From Rhodoplanes sp963724735 (GTDB lineage Bacteria; Pseudomonadota; Alphaproteobacteria; Rhizobiales; Xanthobacteraceae): a stretch of DNA of 64,000 bases. This document shows, piece by piece, positions 52,855 to 62,032 of the stretch (positions within the stretch are counted from its first letter, which is position 1; each line of letters starts with the position of its first letter). Under the pieces are notes generated by a model. It was not told the DNA's origin. It was given only the letters and a program-made list of their open reading frames with translations, and did not search any database. Made by a program: the position numbers and the translations under genes. Location: the NCBI GenBank assembly GCA_963724735.1, contig CAVRVX010000001.1, positions 84,788 through 148,787 on the forward strand. The letters are read 5' to 3'.

Positions 52855-53379
52855 ATGTGCGACGAACCCAAAGAGCCCCTCGTCGAGGAAGAAGCGCCGG
52901 CTAGGTGGCAAAAACCGCGGGGGCCGAAATACGCGCCTGAAGAGCCAACTCCGCCCGATCGGATGGACCCGCGGCACGTCAAGACGCTGGCGACGCTGGT
53001 GAAGAAATACGGCGCGGCCGTGGTCGCCGAGGCTGCTGGGATGGTTGCCTCGTCAAGTCGTGCGCGCGGCCGGCCACGTAAGGGAAACTTACCTCGGCTC
53101 GAAGGGATTGCTCTCGCCAACCTCTTCGACGACCTCGTCGAGCAATACCGCGCCGCCGGCAGCCGCCATCCCAAGAAAGCCGCCATGCACGAGCTATTCG
53201 AGATCGCCCACCCATCCCGTCGCAATGACGTCGCCGCGCTTAGTCGATTCACCCGCACGACAAAACGCAAGCTGCCGCAAGGTCGGCGCGACTTGAAAGC
53301 CGCGTTAGAGAGGGCTGCTGCCATCGAGCAGTACAAACAGGGCAATTCGACCAAGCCTCGAAAAAAGACGCGCGAATAA
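52855..53379 (+). CDS. Hypothetical basic protein of the phage-like element
   Basis: 174 residues from an ATG at 52855 (a longer start at 52798 exists). Acidic N-terminus (DEPKEPLVEEEAP), then a helical region with HVKTLATLVKKYGAAVVAEA, a GRPRKG AT-hook-like motif, and a basic tail (RTTKRKLPQGRR, KPRKKTRE). Probably DNA-binding; otherwise unrecognised. First gene after tRNA-Lys. Confidence 0.6.
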   Translation: MCDEPKEPLVEEEAPARWQKPRGPKYAPEEPTPPDRMDPRHVKTLATLVKKYGAAVVAEAAGMVASSSRARGRPRKGNLPRLEGIALANLFDDLVEQYRAAGSRHPKKAAMHELFEIAHPSRRNDVAALSRFTRTTKRKLPQGRRDLKAALERAAAIEQYKQGNSTKPRKKTRE

Positions 53380-53383
53380 ATCA

Positions 53384-53457
53384 CGCGAATATTTCGCGCT
53401 CTCGATCGACACCTTCCCTCGGCCTATTTCGGAAATAGTCGGTGCGCTACGGCGCAC
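53384..53457. promoter_or_regulatory. Three successive perfect dyads
   Basis: CGCGAA-TAT-TTCGCG (53384-53398), CTATTTC-G-GAAATAG (53424-53438) and GTGCGC-TACG-GCGCAC (53442-53457). They fill the gap before the HTH gene at 53561. Likely operators or a terminator-plus-operator region of the element. All three are distinct sequences. Confidence 0.5.
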
Positions 53458-53560
53458 TTCGGCGTCTGCGTATGTAATACGTGACGCTAAAGCGCCGTGC
53501 GTATGTATAGAGGCGCGCTCCAGAGTGGGAGCCGTCGATGAAGGAAAGAGTGGACTGAAA

Positions 53561-53848
53561 ATGGCACGAGAGAAACTCGCACTCGGTCGTCGCCTTTATC
53601 GTCGGCGGACGTCGATGCAAATTTTGGACTGCAGTTTAAACATGATCAAAAAGTTGGAGAACGCACGCAAGCTTCGAAAGATCAGGCTGGGCGGGCGCGA
53701 TGTCTATCACCTCGTTGAAGAGGTCGAGGCGCTGGCTCAAGGCGGGGACGCGGAGAGCGAGCGCGGCGATGATGCTTACGTGGCGAAGGCGGCGGCCGTA
53801 CGCGCGGCGAAGGCAACTCCCCACAAGACCGACGCGAGGCGGCGATGA
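53561..53848 (+). CDS. Small helix-turn-helix (excisionase-like) protein
   Basis: 95 residues starting MAREKLALGRRLYRRR. The pattern TSMQILDCSLNMIKKLENAR followed by KIRLGGRDVYHLVEEVEAL resembles MerR/excisionase-type HTH_17 domains. Basic tail. It sits 13 bases before the primase gene; may be a regulator or directionality factor of the element. Confidence 0.55.
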   Translation: MAREKLALGRRLYRRRTSMQILDCSLNMIKKLENARKLRKIRLGGRDVYHLVEEVEALAQGGDAESERGDDAYVAKAAAVRAAKATPHKTDARRR

Positions 53849-53861
53849 AGACGACGGCGAG

Positions 53862-55397
53862 ATGCGGCGGGAGGAACTCCATACCGCGCGCCTGGTAGCC
53901 TGGATCGCCGAGCGCGAGGCCATCCGTCGCCGTCGCGAGGACGGGGAACCGCCGCCTTGGTCGGACGATCCGATCTTCGTCGAGTGGTCGTTCTGCAACG
54001 TCCGCCGCGAGCACGACCGCGTCACGCGCTGGGTCGCGGTGAACTGGCGCGAGCGGCACGCGGCCGATCCCGATCTGTGGTTCGCGCTGACGCTAGCGCG
54101 GTTTGTCAACTGGCCGGACACGTTGCGCGAAATCGGCTTCCCCGTTCCCTGGAAGCCCGAACATTTTCTTCAGGTAATGTCAGAGCGCCGTGCGCGAGGC
54201 GCTAAGCTTTACAATAGCGGCGCTTACATGATCCGCGGCGACAACCGCGAAGGCCGGCCCACCCCCGCGTATCAAGTCGCCGACGTGTTCGGCCCGCTTT
54301 GGCGAGACCGGAGGGAGCTGCGCCCGCGTTCGGGGGAAACGCTCGCGCGTTACCACGAGCGCCTCGGTGAGTACCACGGAATGGGTGGCTTTATGGCCGC
54401 CCAGGTGGTCGCTGATCTCAAATATGTCGAACCGCTTCGGTCGGCCGCGGACTGGACGACATTTGCGGTAAGCGGACCCGGAGGTCACCAGCCCGAAAAG
54501 CCGAAAATCTTTCTCGACTATCGGCTGATCATCGCCTCCGACGACGATTGGAAAACCCAAGGCAACCCAGGTTTGATGAAGGGCCTTTCGGCGGCGCGGG
54601 CGGCGAGCGCACTGATCGCGGTGCCCGACTTCGGCGACGGGAAGCGCGAGGACAAATGGACAGATTTTAATGATCTCCGGGCGGCCTTCGACGACGGTTT
54701 GGACGCCGTAAGGTCCGACATCGAAGCCGCCGTTAAGCCAGCTGAGCTGGTGGAAAAGCGGCTGTGCGCCGACCCCGCTGCCGCGGTTGCCCCGGAATGG
54801 GGAACGGAGCTAGCGCGCCTTAAGACCGCCGACCCCGCGGCGTTCGAGCGGCTTTTGCCCAAGCTGAAGAGCGCCGGAGCCCGCATTCGCGAAATTGACG
54901 GTGCCGTCAAGCGCGCGGCCGAGGCGGCCAAAGCGAGTCGTGCCAAGGCTCAGAAGGCCGCCCCTTCAAAGCCCGACCCCGCCGCGCTCGCCCGGTCGGC
55001 GAAGGAAATCATCGCCAGCCAGGACGTGCTCGCCCTCTTCGGGTCAGCTTTCGCTCGGGCCTATGCGGGGGAGCGCAACAACGCGCAGCTGCTATTTCTC
55101 GCCACGACCAGCCGGCTTTTTGAAGTGAAGGACACCATGCATATCGCGATCAAAGGTGCGAGCGCCGCCGGCAAGAGCGCTGGTCGCGCGCGTGTTGGAG
55201 TTCCTCCCGGCCGAGGATGTCGTCGCTTTTACCGCCTTGAGCGAGCGGGCGTTGCTCTACTGGGAGGGGGATTTCAAGCACAAGGTGTTGTCGATGGGCG
55301 AATCGCTCGACAGCAATTCGCAACAGCTCCAAGATTACTTGTTGCGCGAATTGATGTCGACAGGACAGCTCAACTATCGGGTACCGATGAAGGTTGA
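53862..55397 (+). pseudogene. Fusion of base-hypermodification-type helical domain with Toprim primase; disrupted 3' end
   Basis: About 190 N-terminal residues (WIAEREAIRRRREDGEPPPW, DPIFVEWSFCNVRREHDRVT, LARFVNWPDTLREIGFP, YHGMGGFMAAQVVADLKYV, ADWTTFAVSGPG) match the helical HMUDK/aGPT-pyrophosphorylase superfamily used by phages to make hypermodified thymines. The usual end of that domain is missing. A Toprim fragment follows in frame (IIASDDDWKTQGNPGLMKG, then WTDFNDLRAAFDDGLDAV), then an ATPase domain up to the Walker A GASAAGKS at about 55170-55178. After that the frame breaks; the residues to 55397 are spurious. Probably a deletion fusion of two genes, now degenerate. The modification-domain call rests on motif memory. 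Confidence 0.6.
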
Positions 55398-56223
55398 TGG
55401 CGAAATTAAAACCGTCCCCATCGAAAAGAACGGTCCGGTCGCGTTCGTTGTCACAACGACGCGGACCAAGCTCAATCCCGAGAACGAAACCCGCATGTTA
55501 TCGCTCGAACTCAGCGATACCGCCAAGCAGACCGCCCGCGCGATGAAGATGATCGCACGGGTGCGGGGGCTTAACGAGGCGGTGGACGATGTCGATTTCG
55601 CCCCTTGGCGCGATTTCCAGCGCTGGTTGGCCGCCGGCGAAACGCGGGTCTACATCCCGTTTGCGACCGAGTTGGCCGACCTCATTCCTCCGAAGGCGGT
55701 GCGCGTCCGGCGCGACTTTGCGCAAGTGCTTGCTGCGATCAAGGCCCACGCGCTGCTGCATCGTGAGCATCGCGAGCGGGACCGCGGGGAAATTGTCGCA
55801 ACTATTAAGCATGACTATCGCGTGGTCCGCGGTCTGATGCGCGATATTCTCGCGGAGGCCGTCGAGGTCAAGGTGCGACCGGCGATTATTGAGACGGTTG
55901 AGGCGGTCGAGCGAGCGCAACCCGAGCCCGGACGCGGCGACGGCGGAACGCAAGGCGCGACCTTAAGGGCGGTTGCCGCAGAGCTGCGGCTCGATCAGCA
56001 GGCCGTCCGGCGTCGGCTCCACAAGGCGATGGATTTGGGGCTTATTGCTAATCTCGAAACCCGCCCGCGCCAGCTTGCGCGCTATGTCGTCATGGGTCGA
56101 GCCGCTAAGGCGGTCGAGATGCTGCCGCGGCCTGAGGTCTTGCAGGAAGCGCACGATGCCGCCGTCGCCGCCGAAAAGGCCGAGGCTGAGAAATCAAGGC
56201 CCGTGCGACAGCCGGTGCGGTAA
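55156..56223 (+). pseudogene. C-terminal part of phage primase/helicase, out of frame
   Basis: From about 55180 this frame continues the ATPase interrupted above: LVARVLEFLPAEDVVAFTAL, SERALLYWEGDFKHKVLSMGE (Walker B region), LLRELMSTGQLNYRV, GPVAFVVTTTRTKLNPENETR, then a winged-helix-like C-terminus (AVAAELRLDQQAVRRRLHKA). Inserting two bases in the GCGC run at about 55182 would join it to the upstream GKS. Start codon at 55156 is therefore probably not used. The family is the helicase/primase seen in alphaproteobacterial prophages and satellites. Confidence 0.7.
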
Positions 56224-56395
56224 ATGTCTAGATCGATCGACGCCCCGCCCCGGAGAGCCTCACCGGTAAGTTTTCCGGGCTGGGCCGCTAGGGGGGGCCC
56301 CGAACACGTCGAGACGCCGGTGCAGCCCGAGGAAGGCGTGGCGGTGCTACGGTGATCGGAGAGAACGAAGATGATCGCCGACAACGAGGAGTACG

Positions 56396-57090
56396 ATGTC
56401 GAGGGTGCTACTTGACTTGGACCGGCCGGCGGAATGGCCGGCACACTTAAAAACCCATCTCGATAGACACCATGATCTGTCCGGCCTCACAGATGTGCAG
56501 CGCTACGCGATCACCGGCTGGCATTGTACGCGCCTCACCGATGAGGAGATCGACGACATCCGGACCAACGGGATGCAGCTACCTAACCGCGCTTTTCTTG
56601 AACGCCGTATTGATGCGCTCGTCGAGACTGGCAGAGTCACTACCGACATCGCGAAACTTCTGAAGGCGAAGAACCAAGCTCATGAATCGAACCGAGCAGG
56701 GATGATCTATTTCTGCTTCTTCCCTCCGCGAAGGGCGGTGAGCACGGGATTGCGCGTCTCTTTCGCCATTGGGGTGGTGAGGCCCTTTACAATTTTCACG
56801 AAAAAAATCAGTGCACCTCGCCTGTCATTAGCCGCATTGGAACGCCGAGCATTGTCGAAGCCGAAGTCCCCATCGAGTTGCTCAAGAACAACGGCCTCCG
56901 CCTTGCGTCCAATATCGTTGAACGACTTTTGATCAGCCGCGGCGATCGCAGAGGCGCGCCAATTGACTACGAGGATCGCATTACCCGTCCACTACCGCCT
57001 GATTGCGTCCGGCGCGTCATTCGTTTTCCTGATCCGGATTTCTGCTCCCTCACCGGCTGCAATGAGTGGCGAAAACCACTTCAACCTTAA
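56396..57090 (+). pseudogene. Element-encoded protein with H-x-T-R motif, frameshifted
   Basis: The first 110 residues (GWHCTRLTDEEIDDIRTNGM, then AGMIYFCFFPP) run in one frame; near 56727-56733 the reading shifts, and the continuation EHGIARLFRHWGGEALYNFHE, TPSIVEAEVPIELLKNNG, then DPDFCSLTGCNEW reaches a stop at 57090. The rejoined protein is about 230 residues. The start resembles the HxT/YHxTR opening of ADP-ribosyltransferase-like folds, but I cannot confirm this. Function unknown. Confidence 0.55.
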
Positions 57091-57596
57091 CCGGCGCATA
57101 CTGCTCCACCGCCGGCATGCAAGCGCAGGCATGACGTCTGACTAAGTCGGACTACATCGAAATGCAGACGACTATCGTATCTAATTGATAGATTTACCGA
57201 AATCGCGACTACTATCGCTTTTTTACTCGTTTCCGAGGGACAGAGAGATAGAAATATCTCAGACCCCGCCTTGCCAGAGAGGTTACCGGCACGTAGTATA
57301 ATCTTGGGTTTTTCACGGCTTTCGAGCTTCTCGCATTAAGGGGTTTCGCGTTTTTCGCCGTCTTACCCCCCGAAAAAGAGTATAAAAGCGATGTAGTCGC
57401 TATTTCTCCCTTACTTTCAATGACCTACTATAGTCGCGTGATTTTTGACGTAGTCCGACTTAGTAGCGAGGAGATTGTTTTTGTTATAAAACTCAGTCAG
57501 CTACTATAGTCATTTAGGTTTTTTGCGCCATATTCACGCGAAAGGTGTGCGATCCGGGAGTATGGTTTAAGCGGGAAAGCAGCAAGGAGAGCTTTC
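57091..57596. repeat. AT-richer repeat region, candidate replication origin of the element
   Basis: A perfect 15-base inverted pair, ACTAAGTCGGACTAC (57141-57155) and GTAGTCCGACTTAGT (57450-57464), brackets the region. In between and beyond are repeats built on the same core: CGACTATCG at 57169, CGCGACTACTATCGC at 57204, GATGTAGTCGC at 57390, CTACTATAGTC at 57425 and 57501. AT content is the highest in the window. Adjacent to a primase/helicase gene, so an iteron-like origin is a reasonable guess. No gene is supported here. Confidence 0.55.
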
Positions 57597-57809
57597 ATGT
57601 TTTTAAACAATCCAGATGGAACGTTGAACCGACTAGGCTGGACAGTCACGCGACAGCATCTCCAACTGCGGAAGGACGAGGAGCCCGCTGATGACGTGAT
57701 CGCGGGTACGCTCATGCTTTTGCAGAGGCAGCGTCGCCAGCACGCCGACGAGCGTCAACTGTGGACGCAGCTGATCGAGTGTTTGGCCGAGTCACCACTG
57801 ATCGATTGA
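57597..57809 (+). CDS. Small hypothetical protein of the element
   Basis: 70 residues with a strong ribosome-binding site (AAGGAGAG, eight bases before the ATG). Sequence MFLNNPDGTLNRLGWTVTRQ, then hydrophilic and helical with LWTQLIECLAE near the end. Unknown family. It lies between the repeat region and the terminase genes. Confidence 0.55.
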   Translation: MFLNNPDGTLNRLGWTVTRQHLQLRKDEEPADDVIAGTLMLLQRQRRQHADERQLWTQLIECLAESPLID

Positions 57810-58069
57810 ACCGAAAAGGGTGCCCTCCCCCGAGACCTAACCCCCCCTTTTCAGGAAAAGTTTCCCGGTCTCAGCCCTACCATCGTGCCCCCTACCATCG
57901 TACCCCGCCGGGACCCCCATCCTGTACCCACTAGACAGACCTGCTTATTCCGGATAAAGCGCGCATTTCCAGAGACTGCGGTGATATCAACATGGTACGA
58001 TCGCAGCCTTTACTTTAGGCGCGCTCTTAGGCTATATAGGTCACCAGAAAGGTAGGGCTAGCCGTCTTC

Positions 58070-58531
58070 ATGACAACGATCCGCAGATCGTGCCGCGCTC
58101 GTAAGCCGTCCGTCCCCTCGTTGTCCCGGGTTCGTAGCGCCATCTCGAACGGGTCGTCCCTGTTCGTCGATCACCTCGACGCCCGCTCGGCCTGGGCGAG
58201 ACGGCTCCGGGACCTAATCGCGGACCACACTAGCGACCTAGGCGGAAACGAGGCGGTAAGTCAGGCCGAAAAGGTTTTGGTCCGGCGCGCGGCGATGCTC
58301 ACGCTTCAATGCGAACTAATGGAACAACGGTTTGCCGCAAACGAGGGTGGTGAGGCATCCGCCAAACAACTCGAAACGTATCAACGTGTGACGAATACCT
58401 TGCGACGCACTCTTGAGGCGTTAGGCCTACAGCGGCGTGCCCGCGACGTTACGCCGAGTTTGAATACCTATCTGCACTCGCGGCGGGCTGAGCCCGAGGA
58501 CGAGGACGCGTTCGAGGAAGCAGCGGAGTAA
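58070..58531 (+). CDS. Terminase small subunit-like protein
   Basis: 153 residues. After a basic N-terminus, SNGSSLFVDHLDARSAWARR then LIADHTSDLGGNEAVSQAEK, RRAAMLTLQCELMEQRF, and LGLQRRARDVTPSLNTYL match the small protein that precedes the terminase large subunit in many alphaproteobacterial prophage-like loci. Its stop is three bases before that gene. It may recognise the packaging site; the call is based on position and family resemblance. Confidence 0.6.
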   Translation: MTTIRRSCRARKPSVPSLSRVRSAISNGSSLFVDHLDARSAWARRLRDLIADHTSDLGGNEAVSQAEKVLVRRAAMLTLQCELMEQRFAANEGGEASAKQLETYQRVTNTLRRTLEALGLQRRARDVTPSLNTYLHSRRAEPEDEDAFEEAAE

Positions 58532-58533
58532 AC

Positions 58534-60057
58534 ATGGTCGCCCGATACGCACCCCGCGCCTTACTCCGCGATGCCCGCATTGATATACTAACAGCGATGC
58601 GGGACCCAAATCTATTCGGCCAGCACTTCCGCAACACGGCCGATTGGGAAACATGGCGGGCCTTCTTAGCAGCCCTATTTGGCTTATCACTCACCCCGCC
58701 CCAACTCGCCCTATTTCACCAGTGTACAGGCCGCACCAGTCCACCCCCTAACGGCGCGACCGAAGCATGGTTGGTCGTCGGCCGTCGTGGCGGCAAGAGC
58801 TTCATGCTCGCGACCATTGCATGCTACTTGGCGTGTTTCAAGGATTGGCGACGCTATCTCGGTCCGGGCGAGCGCGGCACCATCATGGTGATCGCCGCCG
58901 ACAAAAAGCAAAGCCGGGTGTGTCTGCGCTACATCGACGGACTGCTTTCCGCGGTACCGATGTTACGCGCACTGATCACTAACAAGACCCGCGAGCGCAT
59001 CGACCTATCCAATCGCGTCACCATCGAGGTCCACACCGCATCGATGCGGACTACGCGCGGCTATTCCCTCATCGCCGCGCTACTCGATGAATTGGCTTTC
59101 TGGCCAACAGACGAATACAGCGCCGAACCCGACCGGGAAATCGTCGCCGCGTTACGTCCCGGCTTGTCAAACATTCCCGGCTCAATGCTGCTCTGCGCGT
59201 CCTCGCCCTATGCCCGCAAGGGCGAGCTGTGGACGGCCTACAATCGCCACTACGGCAAGGACGATAGCCCTGTCTTAGTGTGGCAGGCGCCCACCCGCGT
59301 CATGAACCAGCGCATTCCGCAGCGCATTATCGATGAAGCGTACGAGGCTGACCCGGCGTTTGCATCTGCCGAATATGGAGCCCAATTTAGAACCGATGTT
59401 GAAAGCTTCGTGATGCGCGAAGCGGTCGAAGCCTGCATCACGCAGAAAGTAGTCGAGCGGTTCCCCGAACCTCACTACTTCGGTTTTGCGAACCCGAGCG
59501 GCGGTTCGGTGGACGAAATGACATTATGCGTCTCCCATTACGACTACAGCAAACAAACCGTCGTGATCGACGCCTTACGTGGGTTTAAGCCCCCCTTCAG
59601 TCCCGAAGTGGTCGTGCAGGAATTCGCACAAACCCTTAAGACCTATCACATCAGCACGATTGTTGGCGACCGGTATGCTGGCGAGTGGCCCAGGGAGCAA
59701 TTTTCCAAGTTTGGCATCCGGTACGAGCCCTCCTCCAAAACCAAATCTGAACTCTATACCAACCTCTTGCCGCTAATCAATTCAGCGCGCATTCAGTTAC
59801 TCGATCACCCTCGCGCTATCAGTCAACTCCTCGCGCTCGAACGGCGCACGGCAAGAGGCGGTAAAGACAGCATCGACCATCCCAGCGGGGCGCATGACGA
59901 CCTTATCAACGCGGTCGCGGGAGCCGCATCTTGCGCCACGGCTAAGATCGTTGATGTGAACCTATCATGGGTTTCCGGGCCGGCTGTCGATCCAGCGGAG
60001 GAAGCCCGTCAGTGGCGGGTTTCTCGGCTTATGCAACACATCGCCTATCACGGATGA
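58534..60057 (+). CDS. Phage terminase large subunit
   Basis: 507 residues. ATPase Walker A is VGRRGGKSFM (about residue 80), Walker B is IAALLDELAFW with the catalytic glutamate, and TASMRTTRGYSLIA is the coupling region. The C-terminal nuclease domain contains FANPSGGSVDEMTLCVSHYD, IVGDRYAGEW and HDDLINAVAG with metal-binding aspartates. It packages DNA into a phage head. The reading frame is intact, in contrast to neighbouring genes. No portal or capsid gene follows in the window. Confidence 0.9.
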   Translation: MVARYAPRALLRDARIDILTAMRDPNLFGQHFRNTADWETWRAFLAALFGLSLTPPQLALFHQCTGRTSPPPNGATEAWLVVGRRGGKSFMLATIACYLACFKDWRRYLGPGERGTIMVIAADKKQSRVCLRYIDGLLSAVPMLRALITNKTRERIDLSNRVTIEVHTASMRTTRGYSLIAALLDELAFWPTDEYSAEPDREIVAALRPGLSNIPGSMLLCASSPYARKGELWTAYNRHYGKDDSPVLVWQAPTRVMNQRIPQRIIDEAYEADPAFASAEYGAQFRTDVESFVMREAVEACITQKVVERFPEPHYFGFANPSGGSVDEMTLCVSHYDYSKQTVVIDALRGFKPPFSPEVVVQEFAQTLKTYHISTIVGDRYAGEWPREQFSKFGIRYEPSSKTKSELYTNLLPLINSARIQLLDHPRAISQLLALERRTARGGKDSIDHPSGAHDDLINAVAGAASCATAKIVDVNLSWVSGPAVDPAEEARQWRVSRLMQHIAYHG

Positions 60058-60071
60058 AAGGAAACCATTCA

Positions 60072-60245
60072 ATGCCGAAATTCTATTTCGAAGACAGTCC
60101 CTATGAAGGCGAAGACGCGGACGGCCGACGCCGTCGCTTCGATGGCCGTGTCCGCCCTGTGAAGGACGATGGCACGGTCGAGCCCCGCGCCGAGGTCCGC
60201 GATGCGGACGCTGATCTCCAGCGATTACGCCGTCCCCGAACCTGA
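60072..60245 (+). CDS. Small hypothetical protein of the element
   Basis: 57 residues starting MPKFYFEDSPYEGEDADG, with AAAGGAAA upstream. Charged (acidic then basic), no cysteines or membrane segments. Unknown. Lies 14 bases after the terminase stop. Confidence 0.5.
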   Translation: MPKFYFEDSPYEGEDADGRRRRFDGRVRPVKDDGTVEPRAEVRDADADLQRLRRPRT

Positions 60246-60259
60246 AGAGGAACAGATCA

Positions 60260-60935
60260 ATGCCCCGACACAACAACGACGACGCGTTCGACGAAAACGG
60301 CGTGCTCAAGGACGGCCGCTCTGTGCGCGTCGCACTGCTGATGATGGACGGCAAGACGCAGCGCTCCGTCTCGCTCTCGGACGGTCTCGGCAATCGAGCC
60401 GGTAACTGTCCTGGCTACGTCATGCTCGACAATGACGACCGCGCCGAGCATCGCCAGCAGATGTATGATTTCCAGAAGGCGGAGTTATCGGCTCGTTGGA
60501 AGGGCGGTCTCACAGAGGGCGACACTCTCAAGCTTGGCGACCGTACCATGGAAGTGTAAGGCCGCAATCCCAATACGGGCAAGGTTGTTCTCTCCGATAC
60601 CGCGGAAGTCGATACTGACGCCCTTTTGCAGGATGCGTACTCCGATTACGAGCGCGACCTAACTTCGGCATACCTGCGGACCCGCGATATCGGTAGTTGG
60701 AATGCCAAAAATATCGGTGATCCGTGCAGTGTCGATGGTCATCCGGGTCGCGTCGTTGAACAGAACGGCACGCTGGTCTGTCGTCCGACGCGCGGCAAAG
60801 GTTCCGGACTTCGTGAGCCCTCGGACCATGAATGGAATTTAGCAGGCCCCCAGCGATGCAAACGACGCGCGTGCAGTGAAGGATGCTGCTTACGAGGATT
60901 ATCGCCACGATTTGGAAAATGCTTGGAAGAGATAA
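60260..60935 (+). pseudogene. Repeat-motif hypothetical protein, broken by a stop and a frameshift
   Basis: 99 residues (MPRHNNDDAFDENGVLKDG, LSDGLGNRAGNCPGYVML) run to a TAA at 60557. The same frame then continues with sense sequence (TGKVVLSDTAEVDTDALLQ, DAYSDYERDLTSAYLRTRD, SVDGHPGRVVEQNG). At 60849-60853 a run of five C shifts the frame; one base less restores DAAYEDYRHDLENAWKR ending at 60935. The motif DAYxxYxxDLxxAW is thus present twice. The intact protein would be about 224 residues. Phage-like, function unknown. Confidence 0.55.
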
Positions 60936-61005
60936 TTACCGACAAGTTAAATCCGAAAAGTTTTCGGATTTGGAAAGCTCGGCGACACGCATGGAGGCGG
61001 CGGAC

Positions 61006-61884
61006 ATGTTAGATACAAAAGCCAAACAGGCCAAGGCGGAGCCAAGTCTTGATCAGCGCATTGCCGAAGTGCTCGCTGACGACACCGCAGACAGGGACAC
61101 CCTTGTAGCGTTATGGCAGGAAGCCTGCGATGCTGCCGTCGCTGCTAAGGCAATCATTGATGCCGAAACCCCCCGCATCCTCGATTTGAGTAATCCTGAT
61201 CCGTCGGCGAGCGACAACGCGGTCCGCAAAGCCAGGCGGACAGTTGAAAGGTTGACGGCAGCGACTCATCAATTCGCCGCACGCGTGAAGAAAATCGACA
61301 CTGCGGCCTATGCAGTGAATTGGAATGCCGAGGCCGACAAGGTCGAGGCCGAACGCGACAAGCTCGCGAATGAATTAGCTAAGCGTTATCCCGCAATTGT
61401 CGCCGAACTGATCGAGTTGTTTACGCGTATAGACGCCAACACCGCCGCGATATCTGACTTGCACGGTAAAGCTCCGAGCGGCAAGTGGGGCGAGACGCCA
61501 AGACGGTTGCTCGACGCCGAATTGACCGCTCGCAATCTCGACGGCTATTCGGCCGAGCAGCCTCCCCTGCGCGACAAGCTGCAACTGCCCGATTTCGCCC
61601 ACTCGCGTGACATTGCCTTCCCGCCTCCCGCACCGCTCAATCCCTTCATTCATGTCATGGTCAACGCCGCTCGCGTGTACGAAACGAGGGTAGCAGGCCG
61701 TTATTCCGACCATTGGCATGAAGCCAAAGCGATTGAAGACGAGCAAAAGCGGGCAGAGATTGCGCAGCGTGAAGCTGAATTGGCTGCGCAGGAAGCCGAG
61801 GCGAAGGCCGCGTTCGAACGCAAAGTGGTCGAGGAAGATCGCGCCCGCAGGACGAGAGTCGATCGTGAGCAATCCAACATTTGA
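61006..61884 (+). CDS. Hypothetical coiled-coil protein of the element
   Basis: 292 residues from an ATG at 61006 with GGAGG eight bases upstream. Rich in alanine and glutamate; coiled-coil segments at about residues 90-150 and 245-285 (IAQREAELAAQEAEAKAAFE). A more ordered middle section contains KAPSGKWGETPRRLLDAEL. No family recognised. Longer frame starts are possible but lack a ribosome-binding site. Confidence 0.55.
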   Translation: MLDTKAKQAKAEPSLDQRIAEVLADDTADRDTLVALWQEACDAAVAAKAIIDAETPRILDLSNPDPSASDNAVRKARRTVERLTAATHQFAARVKKIDTAAYAVNWNAEADKVEAERDKLANELAKRYPAIVAELIELFTRIDANTAAISDLHGKAPSGKWGETPRRLLDAELTARNLDGYSAEQPPLRDKLQLPDFAHSRDIAFPPPAPLNPFIHVMVNAARVYETRVAGRYSDHWHEAKAIEDEQKRAEIAQREAELAAQEAEAKAAFERKVVEEDRARRTRVDREQSNI

Positions 61885-62032
61885 GGCGAGACATCTGTGG
61901 GCCGCGCAGCGCGTGCCGTATTTCGAACCCGACAAAATCGAGGTTGCGACAGTCATTCGCACCATCTTGTCGCCGATAGTTGTGACAGCCCAGTTCGAAC
62001 TGAGCGCTGACGCCGAAGTCGTGACACCATGA
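61865..62032 (+). CDS. Small hypothetical protein (GTG start)
   Basis: 55 residues, starting at a GTG inside the end of the preceding gene (20-base overlap). SNPTFEARHLWAAQRVPYFE, then IEVATVIRTILSPIVVTAQF. Looks protein-like, but the start has no strong ribosome-binding site. Low certainty. Confidence 0.35.
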   Translation: MSNPTFEARHLWAAQRVPYFEPDKIEVATVIRTILSPIVVTAQFELSADAEVVTP

